Assembly (NCBI GenBank): GCA_964415525.1 | Contig: CAYQAS010000008.1 | Location: 1 to 64,000, forward strand | Direction of reading: 5' to 3' | Length of the DNA: 64,000 nt | DNA from: CAZPUI01 sp964415525 | Lineage (GTDB): Bacteria > Acidobacteriota > Holophagae > Holophagales > Holophagaceae | Shown here: piece by piece, positions 52,784 through 61,958 of the stretch | Layout of the letters: every line of letters begins with the position of its first letter | Position numbering within the stretch: position 1 is the stretch's first letter | Position numbers and translations under genes: made by a program | The notes under the pieces: generated by a model | What the model was told of the DNA's origin: nothing | What the model saw: only the letters and a program-made list of their open reading frames with translations | Database searches by the model: none

Positions 52784-53548
52784 ATGGATATGAAGGGCAA
52801 ACGCGGGCTGATTGCGGGCGTCGCCAATAAATGGTCGCTCGCCTGGGCGATCGCCCAGAAGCTGCACGCCGAGGGCGCGGAGATCGCCCTGACCTACCAG
52901 AACGACCGCATGGCCAAGAACCTGCGCGAACTCGCACCGGAAATCGGCAACCCCATGCTGCTGCCGCTGGATGTCACATCGGATCGCGACATCGTGGTCG
53001 CCTTCGACAAGCTCTACCACACGTGGGGCAAGCTCGATTTCGTCGTCCACAGCGTGGCCTTCGCGCCCCGTGCGGCGCTCGATGGCGCCTTTGTCGACAC
53101 CAGCCGCGAGGATTTCCGCATCGCCCATGACATCAGCGCCTACTCTCTGACGGCCCTAGCTCACGCCGCGCGCCCTCTGATGACGGACGGCGGCACCATC
53201 GTGACCTTGAGCTACCTTGGCGCGGAGCGCGTGGTCCCCCACTACAACGTCATGGGCGTCGCCAAGGCCAGCCTCGAGGCAAGCGTGCGCTACCTCGCCT
53301 ACGATCTGGGCGAGCAGAACATCCGCGTGAATGCCGTTTCCGCGGGCCCCATCAAGACCCTCGCAGCCTCGGGCATCGCCGGCTTCGGGTCCAAGCAGCG
53401 CATCCATCGCAACCGCGCACCCCTCCATCGGGATGTCGAATCCGCCGAGGTCGCGGACGCCGCCTACTTCCTGCTGAACGACCAGAGCCGCGGCATCACC
53501 GGGCAGGTGCTCTACGTGGACGGGGGCTTCAGCATCATGGGCGACTGA
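52784..53548 (+). CDS. fabI: Enoyl-[acyl-carrier-protein] reductase (NADH), FabI type
   Basis: FabI performs the last reduction of each type II fatty-acid elongation cycle. The 254-residue protein shows the family-specific GLIAGVANKWSLAWAIAQKL nucleotide-binding start (no TGxxxGxG), DFVVHSVAFAPRAAL and the catalytic LSYLGAERVVPHYNVMGVAK with Tyr-x6-Lys. The C-terminal GQVLYVDGGFSIMG is typical. Two ATGs six bases apart share one GAGG site; I use the first. A strong terminator follows. Confidence 0.94.
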   Translation: MDMKGKRGLIAGVANKWSLAWAIAQKLHAEGAEIALTYQNDRMAKNLRELAPEIGNPMLLPLDVTSDRDIVVAFDKLYHTWGKLDFVVHSVAFAPRAALDGAFVDTSREDFRIAHDISAYSLTALAHAARPLMTDGGTIVTLSYLGAERVVPHYNVMGVAKASLEASVRYLAYDLGEQNIRVNAVSAGPIKTLAASGIAGFGSKQRIHRNRAPLHRDVESAEVADAAYFLLNDQSRGITGQVLYVDGGFSIMGD

Positions 53549-53565
53549 GGTCCTGCTCCTGTATT

Positions 53566-53600
53566 GAAGAAGCGGCGCCGAAGGGCGCCGCTTCTTCGTT
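53566..53600. terminator. Bidirectional terminator between fabI and the second gdh
   Basis: A perfect 14-bp stem (53566-53579 with 53584-53597), GAAG loop, between convergent genes that end at 53548 and 53614. Confidence 0.9.
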
Positions 53601-53613
53601 ACGGGCCGGAATC

Positions 53614-54864
53614 CTACGCGTAGAACCCGCGATAGTGCATCGCCTGGCTGACCCGCTCGAGGCCCAGCAGATAGGCGCCGATGCGGGGATTGGTCTTGTA
53701 CTTGTCCGTCGTGTTGAACACGGCCTGGAAGGCGTGGGTCATGTACTCCACGAGACGCTCGTTCACTTCGCGCTCGCGCCAGTAGTAGCCGATGCGGTTC
53801 TGCACCCACTCGAAGTAGCTGACGGTGACACCGCCCGCATTCGCCAGGATGTCCGGCACCACGAGCACGCCGTTGGAGAGCAGGATGGGATCGGCCTCGG
53901 GCGTCGTGGGGCCGTTGGCGCCCTCCACGATGACCCGGGCGCGGACCTTGGCGGCGTTGTCCTCGGTGATCTGGCCTTCGCAGGCCGCAGGCACGAGGAT
54001 GTCCACCGGCATGATCAACAGATCCGCAGGATCCATCGCCTCGCCACCCTTGAAACCGCTCACGGTGCGGGCTTCCGCGTGGTGTTTGATGAGCGCATGG
54101 ACATCGAGCCCGCGGTCATTGCGCACCGCGCCATGACGATCGGAAACGGCCACCATGCGGGCACCTGCCTCGTGCAGCAGGCGCGCACTCTGGCTGCCCA
54201 CATTGCCGAAGCCCTGAACGGCGAAGGTCGCCCCGGCGAGAGGCTTCCCGAGACGCTGCATGGCTTCGCGCGCCACGATCAGGACACCGCGACCGGTCGC
54301 TTCGGTCCGGCCCAGGCTGCCGCCTACGCCCACGGGCTTGCCCGTGACCACCGCGTTCTCGCGCTTGCGGGCATGCATGGCGTAGGTATCGAGCACCCAG
54401 GCCATGGTCTGGCCGTTGGTGCCCATGTCGATGCCGGGGATGTCTCGGTCGGGACCGAGCAGGTCCATGATCTCGGCGGTGTAGCGGCGGGTCAGCCGCT
54501 CCAGCTCACCCATGCTCATCTTGAGGGGATCGCACACCACGCCGCCCTTGGCGCCGCCAAAGGGCACATCCACCACGGCGCATTTCCAGGTGTTCCAGGC
54601 CGCGCCCGCCTTGATCTCGTCCAACGTGGCGTTGGGATCGTAGCGGATGCCGCCCTTCGCGGGCCCGCGGGCGGTGTTGTGCTGCACCCGGTAGCCGGTG
54701 AAGACTTCCCAGTTGCCGTCATCCATGTGGACGGGGAGGCTCACCGCCACCTCGCGCATGGGCGACATGTAGACCTTGAAGAGGGTGTCCTCGAGCCCAT
54801 AGAGCTCGGCGGCGACGCGCAGACGCGCGACCATGGACTCGAAAGCGGTGTGCTGACCGTGCAT
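53614..54864 (-). CDS. Glu/Leu/Phe/Val dehydrogenase, likely NAD-type glutamate dehydrogenase
   Basis: The 416-residue protein belongs to the shorter GDH branch (GudB/RocG-like): NWEVFTGYRVQHNTARGPAK, GGIRYDPNATLDEIKAGA, VDVPFGGAKGGVVCDP (catalytic Lys) and TFAVQGFGNVGSQSARLLHE (Rossmann). DIPGIDMGTNGQTMAWVLD is also canonical. It differs clearly from the 449-residue gdhA at 21 kb, so the organism probably separates biosynthetic and catabolic glutamate turnover. It is encoded just downstream of rsfS on the same strand, 21 bp apart. Confidence 0.93.
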   Translation of the reverse strand: MHGQHTAFESMVARLRVAAELYGLEDTLFKVYMSPMREVAVSLPVHMDDGNWEVFTGYRVQHNTARGPAKGGIRYDPNATLDEIKAGAAWNTWKCAVVDVPFGGAKGGVVCDPLKMSMGELERLTRRYTAEIMDLLGPDRDIPGIDMGTNGQTMAWVLDTYAMHARKRENAVVTGKPVGVGGSLGRTEATGRGVLIVAREAMQRLGKPLAGATFAVQGFGNVGSQSARLLHEAGARMVAVSDRHGAVRNDRGLDVHALIKHHAEARTVSGFKGGEAMDPADLLIMPVDILVPAACEGQITEDNAAKVRARVIVEGANGPTTPEADPILLSNGVLVVPDILANAGGVTVSYFEWVQNRIGYYWREREVNERLVEYMTHAFQAVFNTTDKYKTNPRIGAYLLGLERVSQAMHYRGFYA

Positions 54865-54885
54865 GGTGTCCTCGTCCGGATGGAA

Positions 54886-55248
54886 TCAGCGAGCAGGAGT
54901 CTCTTCGGCGGGCAGCTCGAGTTCCCGTCCCTGGTTCCAGAGGCCTTCCAAGTTGTAGTAGGCGCGCGTTTCCTCGTCCATGACGTGGACGATCAGATCG
55001 CCGTAGTCGAGCAGGATCCAAGAACCGTTCTTATCGCCCTCGGAACTGAGGGGACGCTCGCCCTTAAGACGAAGCTGGTCCTCGACCGCCTCTGCGATGG
55101 CACGGTTCTGCCGGTCGCTGCCCCCGCTCATGAAGGCGAAGGTGTCGGTGAAACTGGCGACGCCGCTCACGTCCACCATGCGGATGCGGAAGGCTTTCTT
55201 GGAGCGTGCGGCTTCCACCACGCTTGCGAGCCGATCATCCAATGTCAT
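54886..55248 (-). CDS. rsfS: Ribosomal silencing factor RsfS
   Basis: The 120-residue protein binds L14 and blocks subunit joining under starvation. The family run is visible: SGVASFTDTFAFMSGGSDRQ, AIAEAVEDQLRLKGERP, and WILLDYGDLIVHVMDEETRA followed by YYNLEGLW. It overlaps nadD by 4 bp (ATGA-type). The nadD-rsfS order is a widely conserved pairing. Downstream is a gdh gene rather than the more usual rlmH, which sits at 23.5 kb here. Confidence 0.95.
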   Translation of the reverse strand: MTLDDRLASVVEAARSKKAFRIRMVDVSGVASFTDTFAFMSGGSDRQNRAIAEAVEDQLRLKGERPLSSEGDKNGSWILLDYGDLIVHVMDEETRAYYNLEGLWNQGRELELPAEETPAR

Positions 55249-55877
55249 TCAAGCTCCTGTTTCGAAGATCCACGGTAGAGAGATTCTCGCCGAATGACGT
55301 CCTGAACTTGAATCGGGATTCCTTCGGGAGTGTTTCCGCCTTCCAGCGAATGCCGGAGCACGGAGGATGCGAAGTCAAGGTCGGTGCCGGGAAGAGGCAC
55401 CAGCTGGCCTGGAACGCCCGCCCAGTGGGCCTCCAGACGATCCGCCAGGGGCGCAGGCACTTCCAGAGCAAAGCCTGGGCGGGAAGCGATGCCCAAAGAG
55501 GCCAGCTCCAGGATGCGCGACAGCCGACGCCAGCCCGGCAGACCAGGCAGCTGATCGCTGCCCATGAGCCAGATCCAGGCCGTTTCGGGTTCCGCCTCCA
55601 CCAACCGCTCCAGCGTGTCCACGGTGTAGCTGACGCCGCCGCGACGCACTTCCAGGTCATCGGCGACAAAGGGTTTTCCGGTAGAAGCCAATGCCGCTCG
55701 GAGCAAGTCCAGGCGGACTTCGCCCTCGGGGCCAAGGGTCGGCTTGTGGGGCGAGGCAGCCGTCGGAACGAAGCGCACTTCATCCAATTGCAGATGCTCC
55801 AACGCCAGTTCTGCAAGACGCAGGTGCCCGGCGTGGGGTGGATTGAAGGCTCCACCCAGGATGCCCACGCGCCTCAT
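55245..55877 (-). CDS. nadD: Nicotinate-nucleotide adenylyltransferase
   Basis: NadD adenylates nicotinate mononucleotide in NAD synthesis. The 210-residue protein has the class motif GGAFNPPHAGHLRLAE near the N-terminus, FVPTAASPHK, the RRGGVSYTVDTLERL loop, IWLMGSDQLPGL and the C-terminal region in SSVLRHSLEGG that stands for the usual ISST/SS-x-R. It overlaps obgE and rsfS by 4 bp each. This is the housekeeping enzyme and shows that the giant NadD-like fusion at 9-14 kb is additional. Confidence 0.95.
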   Translation of the reverse strand: MRRVGILGGAFNPPHAGHLRLAELALEHLQLDEVRFVPTAASPHKPTLGPEGEVRLDLLRAALASTGKPFVADDLEVRRGGVSYTVDTLERLVEAEPETAWIWLMGSDQLPGLPGWRRLSRILELASLGIASRPGFALEVPAPLADRLEAHWAGVPGQLVPLPGTDLDFASSVLRHSLEGGNTPEGIPIQVQDVIRRESLYRGSSKQELE

Positions 55878-56878
55878 CCCCGCGGAACTTCCTTGAGATA
55901 GGCGCCCAGCTTGAACACCAGGGGACGGATGCCTTCACCGCTCACCCCGGAGATCAGGATTGGCTCCTGGCCACGTTCGCGGCAGATGGCCTCGAAGCGG
56001 GCGCGCCGGTCGTCGTCCTGCAGGGCGTCCAGCTTGGTGCCCACCAGCCAGCGCGGCTTGGACGCCAGCACCGGGGAGAAGGCCTCCAGTTCGCCCTCGA
56101 TGATGCGGATCGCATCCTCGGGCTCCTGCATGGGATCCGTGAGGTCCACCATGTGCAGCAGCATCCGGGTACGCTCGACGTGGCGGAGGAACTGAATGCC
56201 GAGTCCGGCGCCCTGGGCCGCGCCCTCGATGAGGCCGGGGATATCGGCAATGACGAAGCTCTCCAGGTCCGTCACGGGCACCACGCCGAGCTGGGGCTCC
56301 AGGGTGGTGAAGGGATAGTCGGCGATCTTGGGGCGGGCGGCACTGACGCGGCTCACCAGGGTGCTCTTGCCGGCATTCGGGAAACCCGCCAGACCGACAT
56401 CGGCGATGAGCTTGAGCTCCAGATCCAGAATCCGCGCTTCGCCCGGTTCGCCGGGCTGGCAGTGCTTCGGGGAGCGGTTCGTCGCGCTCTTGAAGTGCGT
56501 GTTGCCCAGGCCTCCGCGACCGCCGCGGGCCACACAGACCCGCTGGCCGTCCGTCACCAGCTCCGCAAGCAGTTCGCCGCTCTCACCGTCCCGGATGACG
56601 GTCCCCAGGGGCACATCCAAGACGATGTCGGCGCCGGCCTTGCCGTTCTTCATGCCGCTCTCGCCGTTGCCGCCCCGCGGCGCGGTGTGTTCCCGCTTCT
56701 GCCGGTAGCAGTTGAGCGTGTTCAGGGTCTGCGTCGCCCGCATGTAGACGGAACCGCCCGGGGCGCCATCGCCCCCGTTGGGGCCGCCGGTGATCGTCTG
56801 CTTGTCCCGAAGGAACGTCGCGACGCCCGGGCCGCCGTGGCCGGCTTCCACCTGGAGCTGGATGTGGTCAAGGAACAT
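55874..56878 (-). CDS. obgE: Obg-type GTPase
   Basis: ObgE is an essential GTPase of late 50S assembly and stress signalling. The 334-residue protein has the Gly-rich Obg fold (GGPNGGDGAPGGSVYMRA, HTAPRGGNGESGMKNGKAGA), then the GTPase with GFPNAGKSTLVSRVSA (G1), ADIPGLIEGAAQGAGLG (G3) and VGTKLDAL (G4). It ends after the G domain and lacks the OCT extension found in Bacillus. It stands in the classical rplU-rpmA-obgE-nadD order. Confidence 0.97.
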   Translation of the reverse strand: MFLDHIQLQVEAGHGGPGVATFLRDKQTITGGPNGGDGAPGGSVYMRATQTLNTLNCYRQKREHTAPRGGNGESGMKNGKAGADIVLDVPLGTVIRDGESGELLAELVTDGQRVCVARGGRGGLGNTHFKSATNRSPKHCQPGEPGEARILDLELKLIADVGLAGFPNAGKSTLVSRVSAARPKIADYPFTTLEPQLGVVPVTDLESFVIADIPGLIEGAAQGAGLGIQFLRHVERTRMLLHMVDLTDPMQEPEDAIRIIEGELEAFSPVLASKPRWLVGTKLDALQDDDRRARFEAICRERGQEPILISGVSGEGIRPLVFKLGAYLKEVPRG

Positions 56879-56905
56879 GGTGAAACCTGACTTCCTTCAA
56901 AGGCG

Positions 56906-56937
56906 CGAGCGCACGCAGGTTCACCCGCGTGCGCTCG
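56906..56937 (-). terminator. Hairpin between rpmA and obgE
   Basis: A perfect 11-bp stem (56906-56916 with 56927-56937) with a 10-nt loop, 23 nt past the rpmA stop. It is followed only by a weak T-run, so partial termination (attenuation between rpmA and obgE) is likely. Confidence 0.55.
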
Positions 56938-56959
56938 GCCTGGGATCCCGAAACCTGAA

Positions 56960-57220
56960 TCAGGCCTCGATGGGATCCACATGGATGAAACGGCCGTGCT
57001 GCCCCTTGTCCTGGAAGCGCACCTTGCCGGGCACCTTCGCGAACAGGGTGTGATCGGTACCCATACCGACGTTCACGCCAGCATGGAACTTGGTGCCGCG
57101 CTGACGGACGATGATGGAACCGGCGGGGCAAACCTGCCCGCCGAAGACCTTCACGCCGAGGCGCTTAGCCTGGGACTCGCGACCATTGCGACCGGAACCT
57201 ACGCCTTTTTTATGTGCCAT
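56960..57220 (-). CDS. rpmA: 50S ribosomal protein L27
   Basis: The 86-residue protein has the typical start MAHKKGVGSGRNGRESQAKR (no cleaved leader), GGQVCPAGSIIVRQRGT and GKVRFQDKGQHGRFIHVDP. The N-terminal tail reaches the peptidyl transferase centre. It lies between rplU and obgE in the conserved cluster, 38 bp after rplU. Confidence 0.98.
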   Translation of the reverse strand: MAHKKGVGSGRNGRESQAKRLGVKVFGGQVCPAGSIIVRQRGTKFHAGVNVGMGTDHTLFAKVPGKVRFQDKGQHGRFIHVDPIEA

Positions 57221-57258
57221 GACAGCCCTCTCGACTTCCTGGGTTCAGTGGATCAGGC

Positions 57259-57570
57259 CTAAGCCTGGATGCCCTTGATGCGGACTTCGGTGAAGCCCTG
57301 ACGATGGCCCTTCGTACGATAGTACGTGGAGCGCTTCATGTGCTTGAAGATGAAGACCTTCTTTGCACGGCCATGGCGAATCACTTCGGCCTCGACCACG
57401 GCACCGGCCACGGTGGGCGTACCGATCTTCAGGCTGCCGTTGTTGTCCACCAGGAGGACCTGATCGAACTTGATCGCGGCCTTGGGCTCGACTTCAAGCA
57501 GCTCGACGCGGAGCACATCGCCCTCGGCGACACGATACTGCTTACCACCAGACTTAATCACAGCGTACAT
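57259..57570 (-). CDS. rplU: 50S ribosomal protein L21
   Basis: The 103-residue protein starts MYAVIKSGGKQYRVAEGDVL and ends HMKRSTYYRTKGHRQGFTEV plus a short tail, matching the L21 family throughout. The longer in-frame extension upstream is not part of the family and is excluded. It heads the rplU-rpmA-obgE-nadD-rsfS run and is divergent from a receiver-domain gene. Confidence 0.97.
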   Translation of the reverse strand: MYAVIKSGGKQYRVAEGDVLRVELLEVEPKAAIKFDQVLLVDNNGSLKIGTPTVAGAVVEAEVIRHGRAKKVFIFKHMKRSTYYRTKGHRQGFTEVRIKGIQA

Positions 57571-57754
57571 AACATCCTCTCGCGGGAGGCTTGGGCGGCG
57601 GCGGGAACGCCCGCGCGCACTTGGAGTGCCCAAGACAAGGCCCACCAGATTGCCATCGATCGCCTTGACCGGCAACGGAAATATTCAGCCGGGTTGCCTC
57701 GGTGCCGATGAACGGTGTGGATGTCTCCCCTGTCCATTTTCTCAAGGAAACCCC

Positions 57755-58126
57755 ATGCCTCGCATCCTGCTCGTCGAAGACAACGCCGATACCGGTGCCT
57801 CCGTGCAGCTGATGCTGGAGCTTGCTGGGCACGAAGTCGTCTGGGCCAAGTCCGGAAAGCAGGCCATGGTGCACCTCCGCCCCCAACCCCAGGCGGATCT
57901 TGTGATCACGGACATCCTCATGCCCGACATGGATGGCATCGAGACCATCCAGTTCATTCGCAAGACCTGGCCTCAGTTGCCCATGATCGCCATGACCGGT
58001 CAGATCCAAGCGCCCTATCTACGGGCTGCCACCCTGTTCGGCGTGAAGGCGACCCTGCAGAAGCCATTCACCTTTGAGCAGCTCCAGGCCGCCATTGCGA
58101 AAGCGATGGCCCCGCCCCTAGCTTGA
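57755..58126 (+). CDS. Receiver-only response regulator
   Basis: The 123-residue protein is a stand-alone CheY-like receiver: RILLVEDNADTGASVQLML (acidic pair), LVITDILMPDMDGIETIQ (phospho-acceptor Asp), PMIAMTG (Thr switch) and KATLQKPFTFEQL (conserved Lys-Pro). No output domain follows. A partner histidine kinase is not in the window. It ends exactly where the convergent methyltransferase gene ends, with adjacent stop codons. An AAGGAA site precedes the ATG. Confidence 0.9.
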   Translation: MPRILLVEDNADTGASVQLMLELAGHEVVWAKSGKQAMVHLRPQPQADLVITDILMPDMDGIETIQFIRKTWPQLPMIAMTGQIQAPYLRAATLFGVKATLQKPFTFEQLQAAIAKAMAPPLA

Positions 58127-59176
58127 TCAGCGCCAGGCTTCCATTACCCGGAAACGCTCCCCGAGCAGGTTCGGCAGGGTGAGTTGCATGAGGTTCTGCA
58201 TGCGCTCCAGGCGGGTACGAGCATCCAGGTCCAACCAACCGGCCTCCCAGGCCAGCAGAGGCGCGTGAGCTCGAATCCAGGCGCTGAGGGAGCATTGGCA
58301 GGTGTCTGCCATGCCCACAGTCCTCACCAGGCATTCCAGACGCGTGAAATCCACGTCCGCCGTGAGATCCGCGGCCCCGAGGTCCTGCCACCACTGTCCG
58401 TCCACCTGGTGGGCGCGGTAGCGGCGAAGATCGGCCCCCTTGGCCAGCAGGTCTTCTGCCGTGCTGCCGTAGTCGATGGCCAGGAAGAGGCCGCGGCGCA
58501 GAGGCGCCAGCAGCTCCGATAGCACGCTCGGCAGGGCCTCAGCCCACACACTGCCGTCGCCTTCCTCCGGCGTACCCTGGGACTCGAACCACTGGATGGC
58601 CTCATCCCGATCGGCCGGAATCCAAACCGGACCTTCTTCCCCTAAGGCCTCCTGCTCCCAGGCCGCGCCTCGGAATCGGTAGGGCTCTGCGGGCAGCGCA
58701 TCGAAGAGTTCGTTGGAGATCACGGCGCCATCAAAGGGCGGCAATGCCTCGGATTCTCCGACGAAGCGCGCCTTGCCCTTGGCCGTCCAAGGCGCTAGCG
58801 CAGCCTCCGCCGCCTGACGGGCCGCCGGATTGTCATCCCGATGCAAGTACACCAGTGCGTCTGCAAAGTCCCCGGAGGCCGTGGTCAGCAGATCGCGCCC
58901 CAGCCAGCCCCGCCCTGCCCCAGGCTCCAACACCGTGAAGGCGGTCGGCCGATCCAGGTCGCACCAGACCTTCTCCAGCCGCGCGGCCAAGGCCTGACCC
59001 AACAGAGGGCCGCAGTCCAGGGCCGTGTAGTAATCCTTGCCTTCGAAGCCCCAGGGGCCCTCTGTCCGCCGGTAATAGCCGTGCTCTGGATGGTAAAGCG
59101 CCAGGGCCATCACCTCAGAGGCGAGCACTGGGCCCTGGAGCTGGCGGGTGGCGAGGAGGGATTGAAGGGGTGTCAT
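58127..59176 (-). CDS. MidA/NDUFAF7-like SAM-dependent methyltransferase
   Basis: The 349-residue protein fits the NDUFAF7 (MidA) family. Its start MTPLQSLLATRQLQGPVLAS leads into ALYHPEHGYYRRTEGPWGFE and DYYTALDCGPLLGQALAARL. The SAM-binding loop is VLEPGAGRGWLGRDLL, and AVISNELFDALPAEPYRF is the family's NELxDA signature. The mitochondrial relative methylates an Arg of the complex I NuoD-type subunit. Bacterial members are little studied, but nuoD is encoded in the same window. The longer start is excluded as non-conserved. Confidence 0.85.
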   Translation of the reverse strand: MTPLQSLLATRQLQGPVLASEVMALALYHPEHGYYRRTEGPWGFEGKDYYTALDCGPLLGQALAARLEKVWCDLDRPTAFTVLEPGAGRGWLGRDLLTTASGDFADALVYLHRDDNPAARQAAEAALAPWTAKGKARFVGESEALPPFDGAVISNELFDALPAEPYRFRGAAWEQEALGEEGPVWIPADRDEAIQWFESQGTPEEGDGSVWAEALPSVLSELLAPLRRGLFLAIDYGSTAEDLLAKGADLRRYRAHQVDGQWWQDLGAADLTADVDFTRLECLVRTVGMADTCQCSLSAWIRAHAPLLAWEAGWLDLDARTRLERMQNLMQLTLPNLLGERFRVMEAWR

Positions 59177-59384
59177 GGGCTCCCAGGATTGCGGGTTCCT
59201 GGGGGCCCCGGCAATCCCCCTCAGCAAGGAATCGGTGAGGCCAAGGGTCGTAGAAGTGAAGGTCTTCCGATCGCCCATATCCAAAAACTGGCGCGGTCGC
59301 CTGCCCAGGACCCGGAGACCAAGACGCCGCTGAGGGGTCCAGCCCACAGAGAGGCTCAGCCCAAGTCTTAGCCAAAGGTTTACT

Positions 59385-61940
59385 TCAGCGCTTTCTCAGC
59401 GGCCACTTCTCCAGCATCCAGGGCAGCAGCCACTGGTTGATGAGTAGGGCGAGGGCGGTGCCGCCGAGGGCGGCGAGGCCGAGGCCCCGCAGGCCCCGGT
59501 AGCTGCTGAAGGCGAGGCCCCCGAAGCCCGCCAGGGTGGTGCCCGCGCAGACCGCATTCACCCGGGCGACCCGGGCCGCGGCCCCAGGCTCCAGCCGAGC
59601 GCGGTGGAGCAGGTTCATGGAAACGTCGACGCTGACTCCCAGAGCGATGGGGATGGCCACCAGAGACAGGAAGGTGAGGGGCTCGCCGGTCCAGCCGAGG
59701 GTTCCCAGCACGCCCGCCTGACTCGCCAATAGGGGAATCAAGGCGTAGAGCACGAAGCGAGGCCGCCGCCCGAAGATGGCGATGACGCCCAACACGGCCC
59801 CGAACGCCAGGATCACCACCTCCACCAGGGCTTCCCGGGCCACGGTCTTCACCGCCCGAAAGAGGGGTCGGGTGCCCACCATGCGGGCGCCTGCGGCCTG
59901 GATCTCCGCCTCGATGCGGTCCTGGGCGGCTTCCGGCAGACGCAACGGAAGGAGGAACGAGGGCGCGGCGGGTGCCTCCGGAGCCTTCTTCTTCAGCCAG
60001 TCCGCCACGCTCCAGCGCGTCTCAGGCGCGGGGCGCGAGGACGCCATGACCGCCTGGAGCGCCTTCGGCACCGCGGCGGGATCCGAGGCGCTGGCTCGCA
60101 GGGCCGCCAGGGGACGCTCCAGGGCCGCGGGATCCAGCCCCGCCTCCGCCGCGAGCTTCAGCGTCTGGGAATACCAGGTCTCGCTGCCCAGGGCGAGGCG
60201 CAGCTCCGGGTTGAAATCCGCCCAGGAAGGCATGGGAAGCCCTTCGCGTCGCAAGGGTTCGATCACCTTGTTCCAGAGCCGGGGGAGCCGCTCGGGTTCA
60301 TCCAACGGCAGCTCAATGGCCAGGGGCTGGAGCCCCGCACCGAGCACCTTGCCGAGGGTCTCCTGCAGCGCCAAAGCGGGATTTCCCGATTGGCGGAAGC
60401 GGCGCAGGTCTTCCTCCCAGGTCACCCGGAAGCCCCCCGCCAAACCGATCAGGAGCATCACCCCCGCGAGGATGGCGCGCTTACGCCCTGTGCTTGCGGG
60501 GCGTCCAGCAGGTGTTTCCCGCAGGGGGGCGAAGCAGCCCTCCCCGCGATCGAAGGCAAGGAGCAGGAGCGGCAGGACGAAGAACGAGGCCACGAGACAG
60601 GCCAGGAGCCCCAACCCTGCGGTGATGCCCAGATCCCGGAAACCGGGAAAGGGCGCGGCGGCGCAGGCGAGGAAAGCCAGGGCCGTGGAAACGGCGCCCG
60701 CGATGACACCTGGGCCGCTGCCAAGCAGGGCCGCGCGGAGGGCCAGGGCCTTGGAGCGCCCGGCCCGTCGTTCATCTCGATAGCGGCTGAAGATGAGGAT
60801 CCCCACGTCGTCCCCGACTCCCAGCAGCACGGCGCCAAAGGCCGCGGCCATGAGGTTGAGGCGCCCCAGCACCCAGCCCACCGTCCCCAGGGCCCAGAAC
60901 ATGCCGAGCAGCAAGGGAATCACAACGAAGCCGTAGCCCGCCAGGGTGCGGAAGCCGATCCAGTAGACGAGTCCGATGAGAATGAAGCTGAATACGAGGC
61001 TCAGCACCACTTCGCGGCCCAGCCGCTGGCTCTCCCAATAGGCGATGGCATGGGCGCCGGTGGCCTGGAGCTGAAAGGTGCGATCCGGGGCCGAGACGAG
61101 GGCCGCCTGAACAGTGGCGAGTCCCGCATGAGTCGGCAGTGAGCCTTCCGCCCCCTGGGCGAGCCAGGTCAGCACCCTGGCGGTTGCGGCGCCGTCTCCG
61201 CTGGGGAAGTCGAGGACCAGAGGCACCAGCACGTAGCGGCCATCCTTGGTCTCCAGGTAGCCCGTCTTCAGCTTCAGCGGAAAACCTCGGACGCTGGACA
61301 TCGCACGATCGGCGGTCTGGTTGGCCTCAGGGATGAGCGCCCGCAGCCCCAAGGGATCCATCTGGGCCATTCGGGCGGTGGCGGGCTGGGGGCTGCGCAG
61401 GGCCTCCTGGGTCGCCCTCAGGGTTCGGCGCAGATGCTCGGGGTCTTTGAGCGGAGCGAGGCGGTCCCCCAGCAGCATCGGGGCGAGGGCGTAGAACTGC
61501 TCGGTCAGAAGACGGCCCACCATGGGGTCAGCCTCCAGGAGGCTGCCCGCGGCCAGCAGGGGAGGCCATAGGGAGGCGCCCTTGGCATCCGGCACAGGCA
61601 TGGGCTGGGACAGGCGCCCTTCCCCGGCCATGCCGTTCAGGGCCATGCCCTTGTCCGTCAGGAGGCGCTCCACCAGCTTTTCGGCCCAGGCCTGGCGAAC
61701 GTCCAGGTTGTCCTGCGGCCCCTCCGCCACCAACCAGAGCAGTTCCTGCTGCCCCACGCCCGCCTGGATGCTGGCCTTCACCACCGGATGCTCCGTGGGA
61801 AGTAAGCTCATGAGGTCCAGGCGGCGCTCCACCCGCGTCACTCCCAGGCCAAGCGCCAGGGTGACAAGGGCCAGGGCGATCCAGATCCCCTTGGCATGGC
61901 GCAGTTGCAGCTGAAGCAGGAGGCGGAGCAACCGTTTCAT
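59385..61940 (-). CDS. RND/MMPL-family exporter (HpnN-like)
   Basis: The 851-residue protein has the MMPL layout: a first helix near residues 16-34, a large periplasmic domain, six helices with the SSD-like block GIFWALGTVGWVLGRLNLMA-type and GVGDDVGILIFSRYRDERRAG, then a second periplasmic domain and five C-terminal helices (ALGVSVDVSMNLLHRAR). These exporters move lipids such as hopanoids across the periplasm. No adaptor or hopanoid genes are adjacent. It follows the DnaC-like gene by 18 bp and may share its transcript. Confidence 0.82.
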   Translation of the reverse strand: MKRLLRLLLQLQLRHAKGIWIALALVTLALGLGVTRVERRLDLMSLLPTEHPVVKASIQAGVGQQELLWLVAEGPQDNLDVRQAWAEKLVERLLTDKGMALNGMAGEGRLSQPMPVPDAKGASLWPPLLAAGSLLEADPMVGRLLTEQFYALAPMLLGDRLAPLKDPEHLRRTLRATQEALRSPQPATARMAQMDPLGLRALIPEANQTADRAMSSVRGFPLKLKTGYLETKDGRYVLVPLVLDFPSGDGAATARVLTWLAQGAEGSLPTHAGLATVQAALVSAPDRTFQLQATGAHAIAYWESQRLGREVVLSLVFSFILIGLVYWIGFRTLAGYGFVVIPLLLGMFWALGTVGWVLGRLNLMAAAFGAVLLGVGDDVGILIFSRYRDERRAGRSKALALRAALLGSGPGVIAGAVSTALAFLACAAAPFPGFRDLGITAGLGLLACLVASFFVLPLLLLAFDRGEGCFAPLRETPAGRPASTGRKRAILAGVMLLIGLAGGFRVTWEEDLRRFRQSGNPALALQETLGKVLGAGLQPLAIELPLDEPERLPRLWNKVIEPLRREGLPMPSWADFNPELRLALGSETWYSQTLKLAAEAGLDPAALERPLAALRASASDPAAVPKALQAVMASSRPAPETRWSVADWLKKKAPEAPAAPSFLLPLRLPEAAQDRIEAEIQAAGARMVGTRPLFRAVKTVAREALVEVVILAFGAVLGVIAIFGRRPRFVLYALIPLLASQAGVLGTLGWTGEPLTFLSLVAIPIALGVSVDVSMNLLHRARLEPGAAARVARVNAVCAGTTLAGFGGLAFSSYRGLRGLGLAALGGTALALLINQWLLPWMLEKWPLRKR

Positions 61941-61958
61941 GGGATTCCTTGTTCGGTT

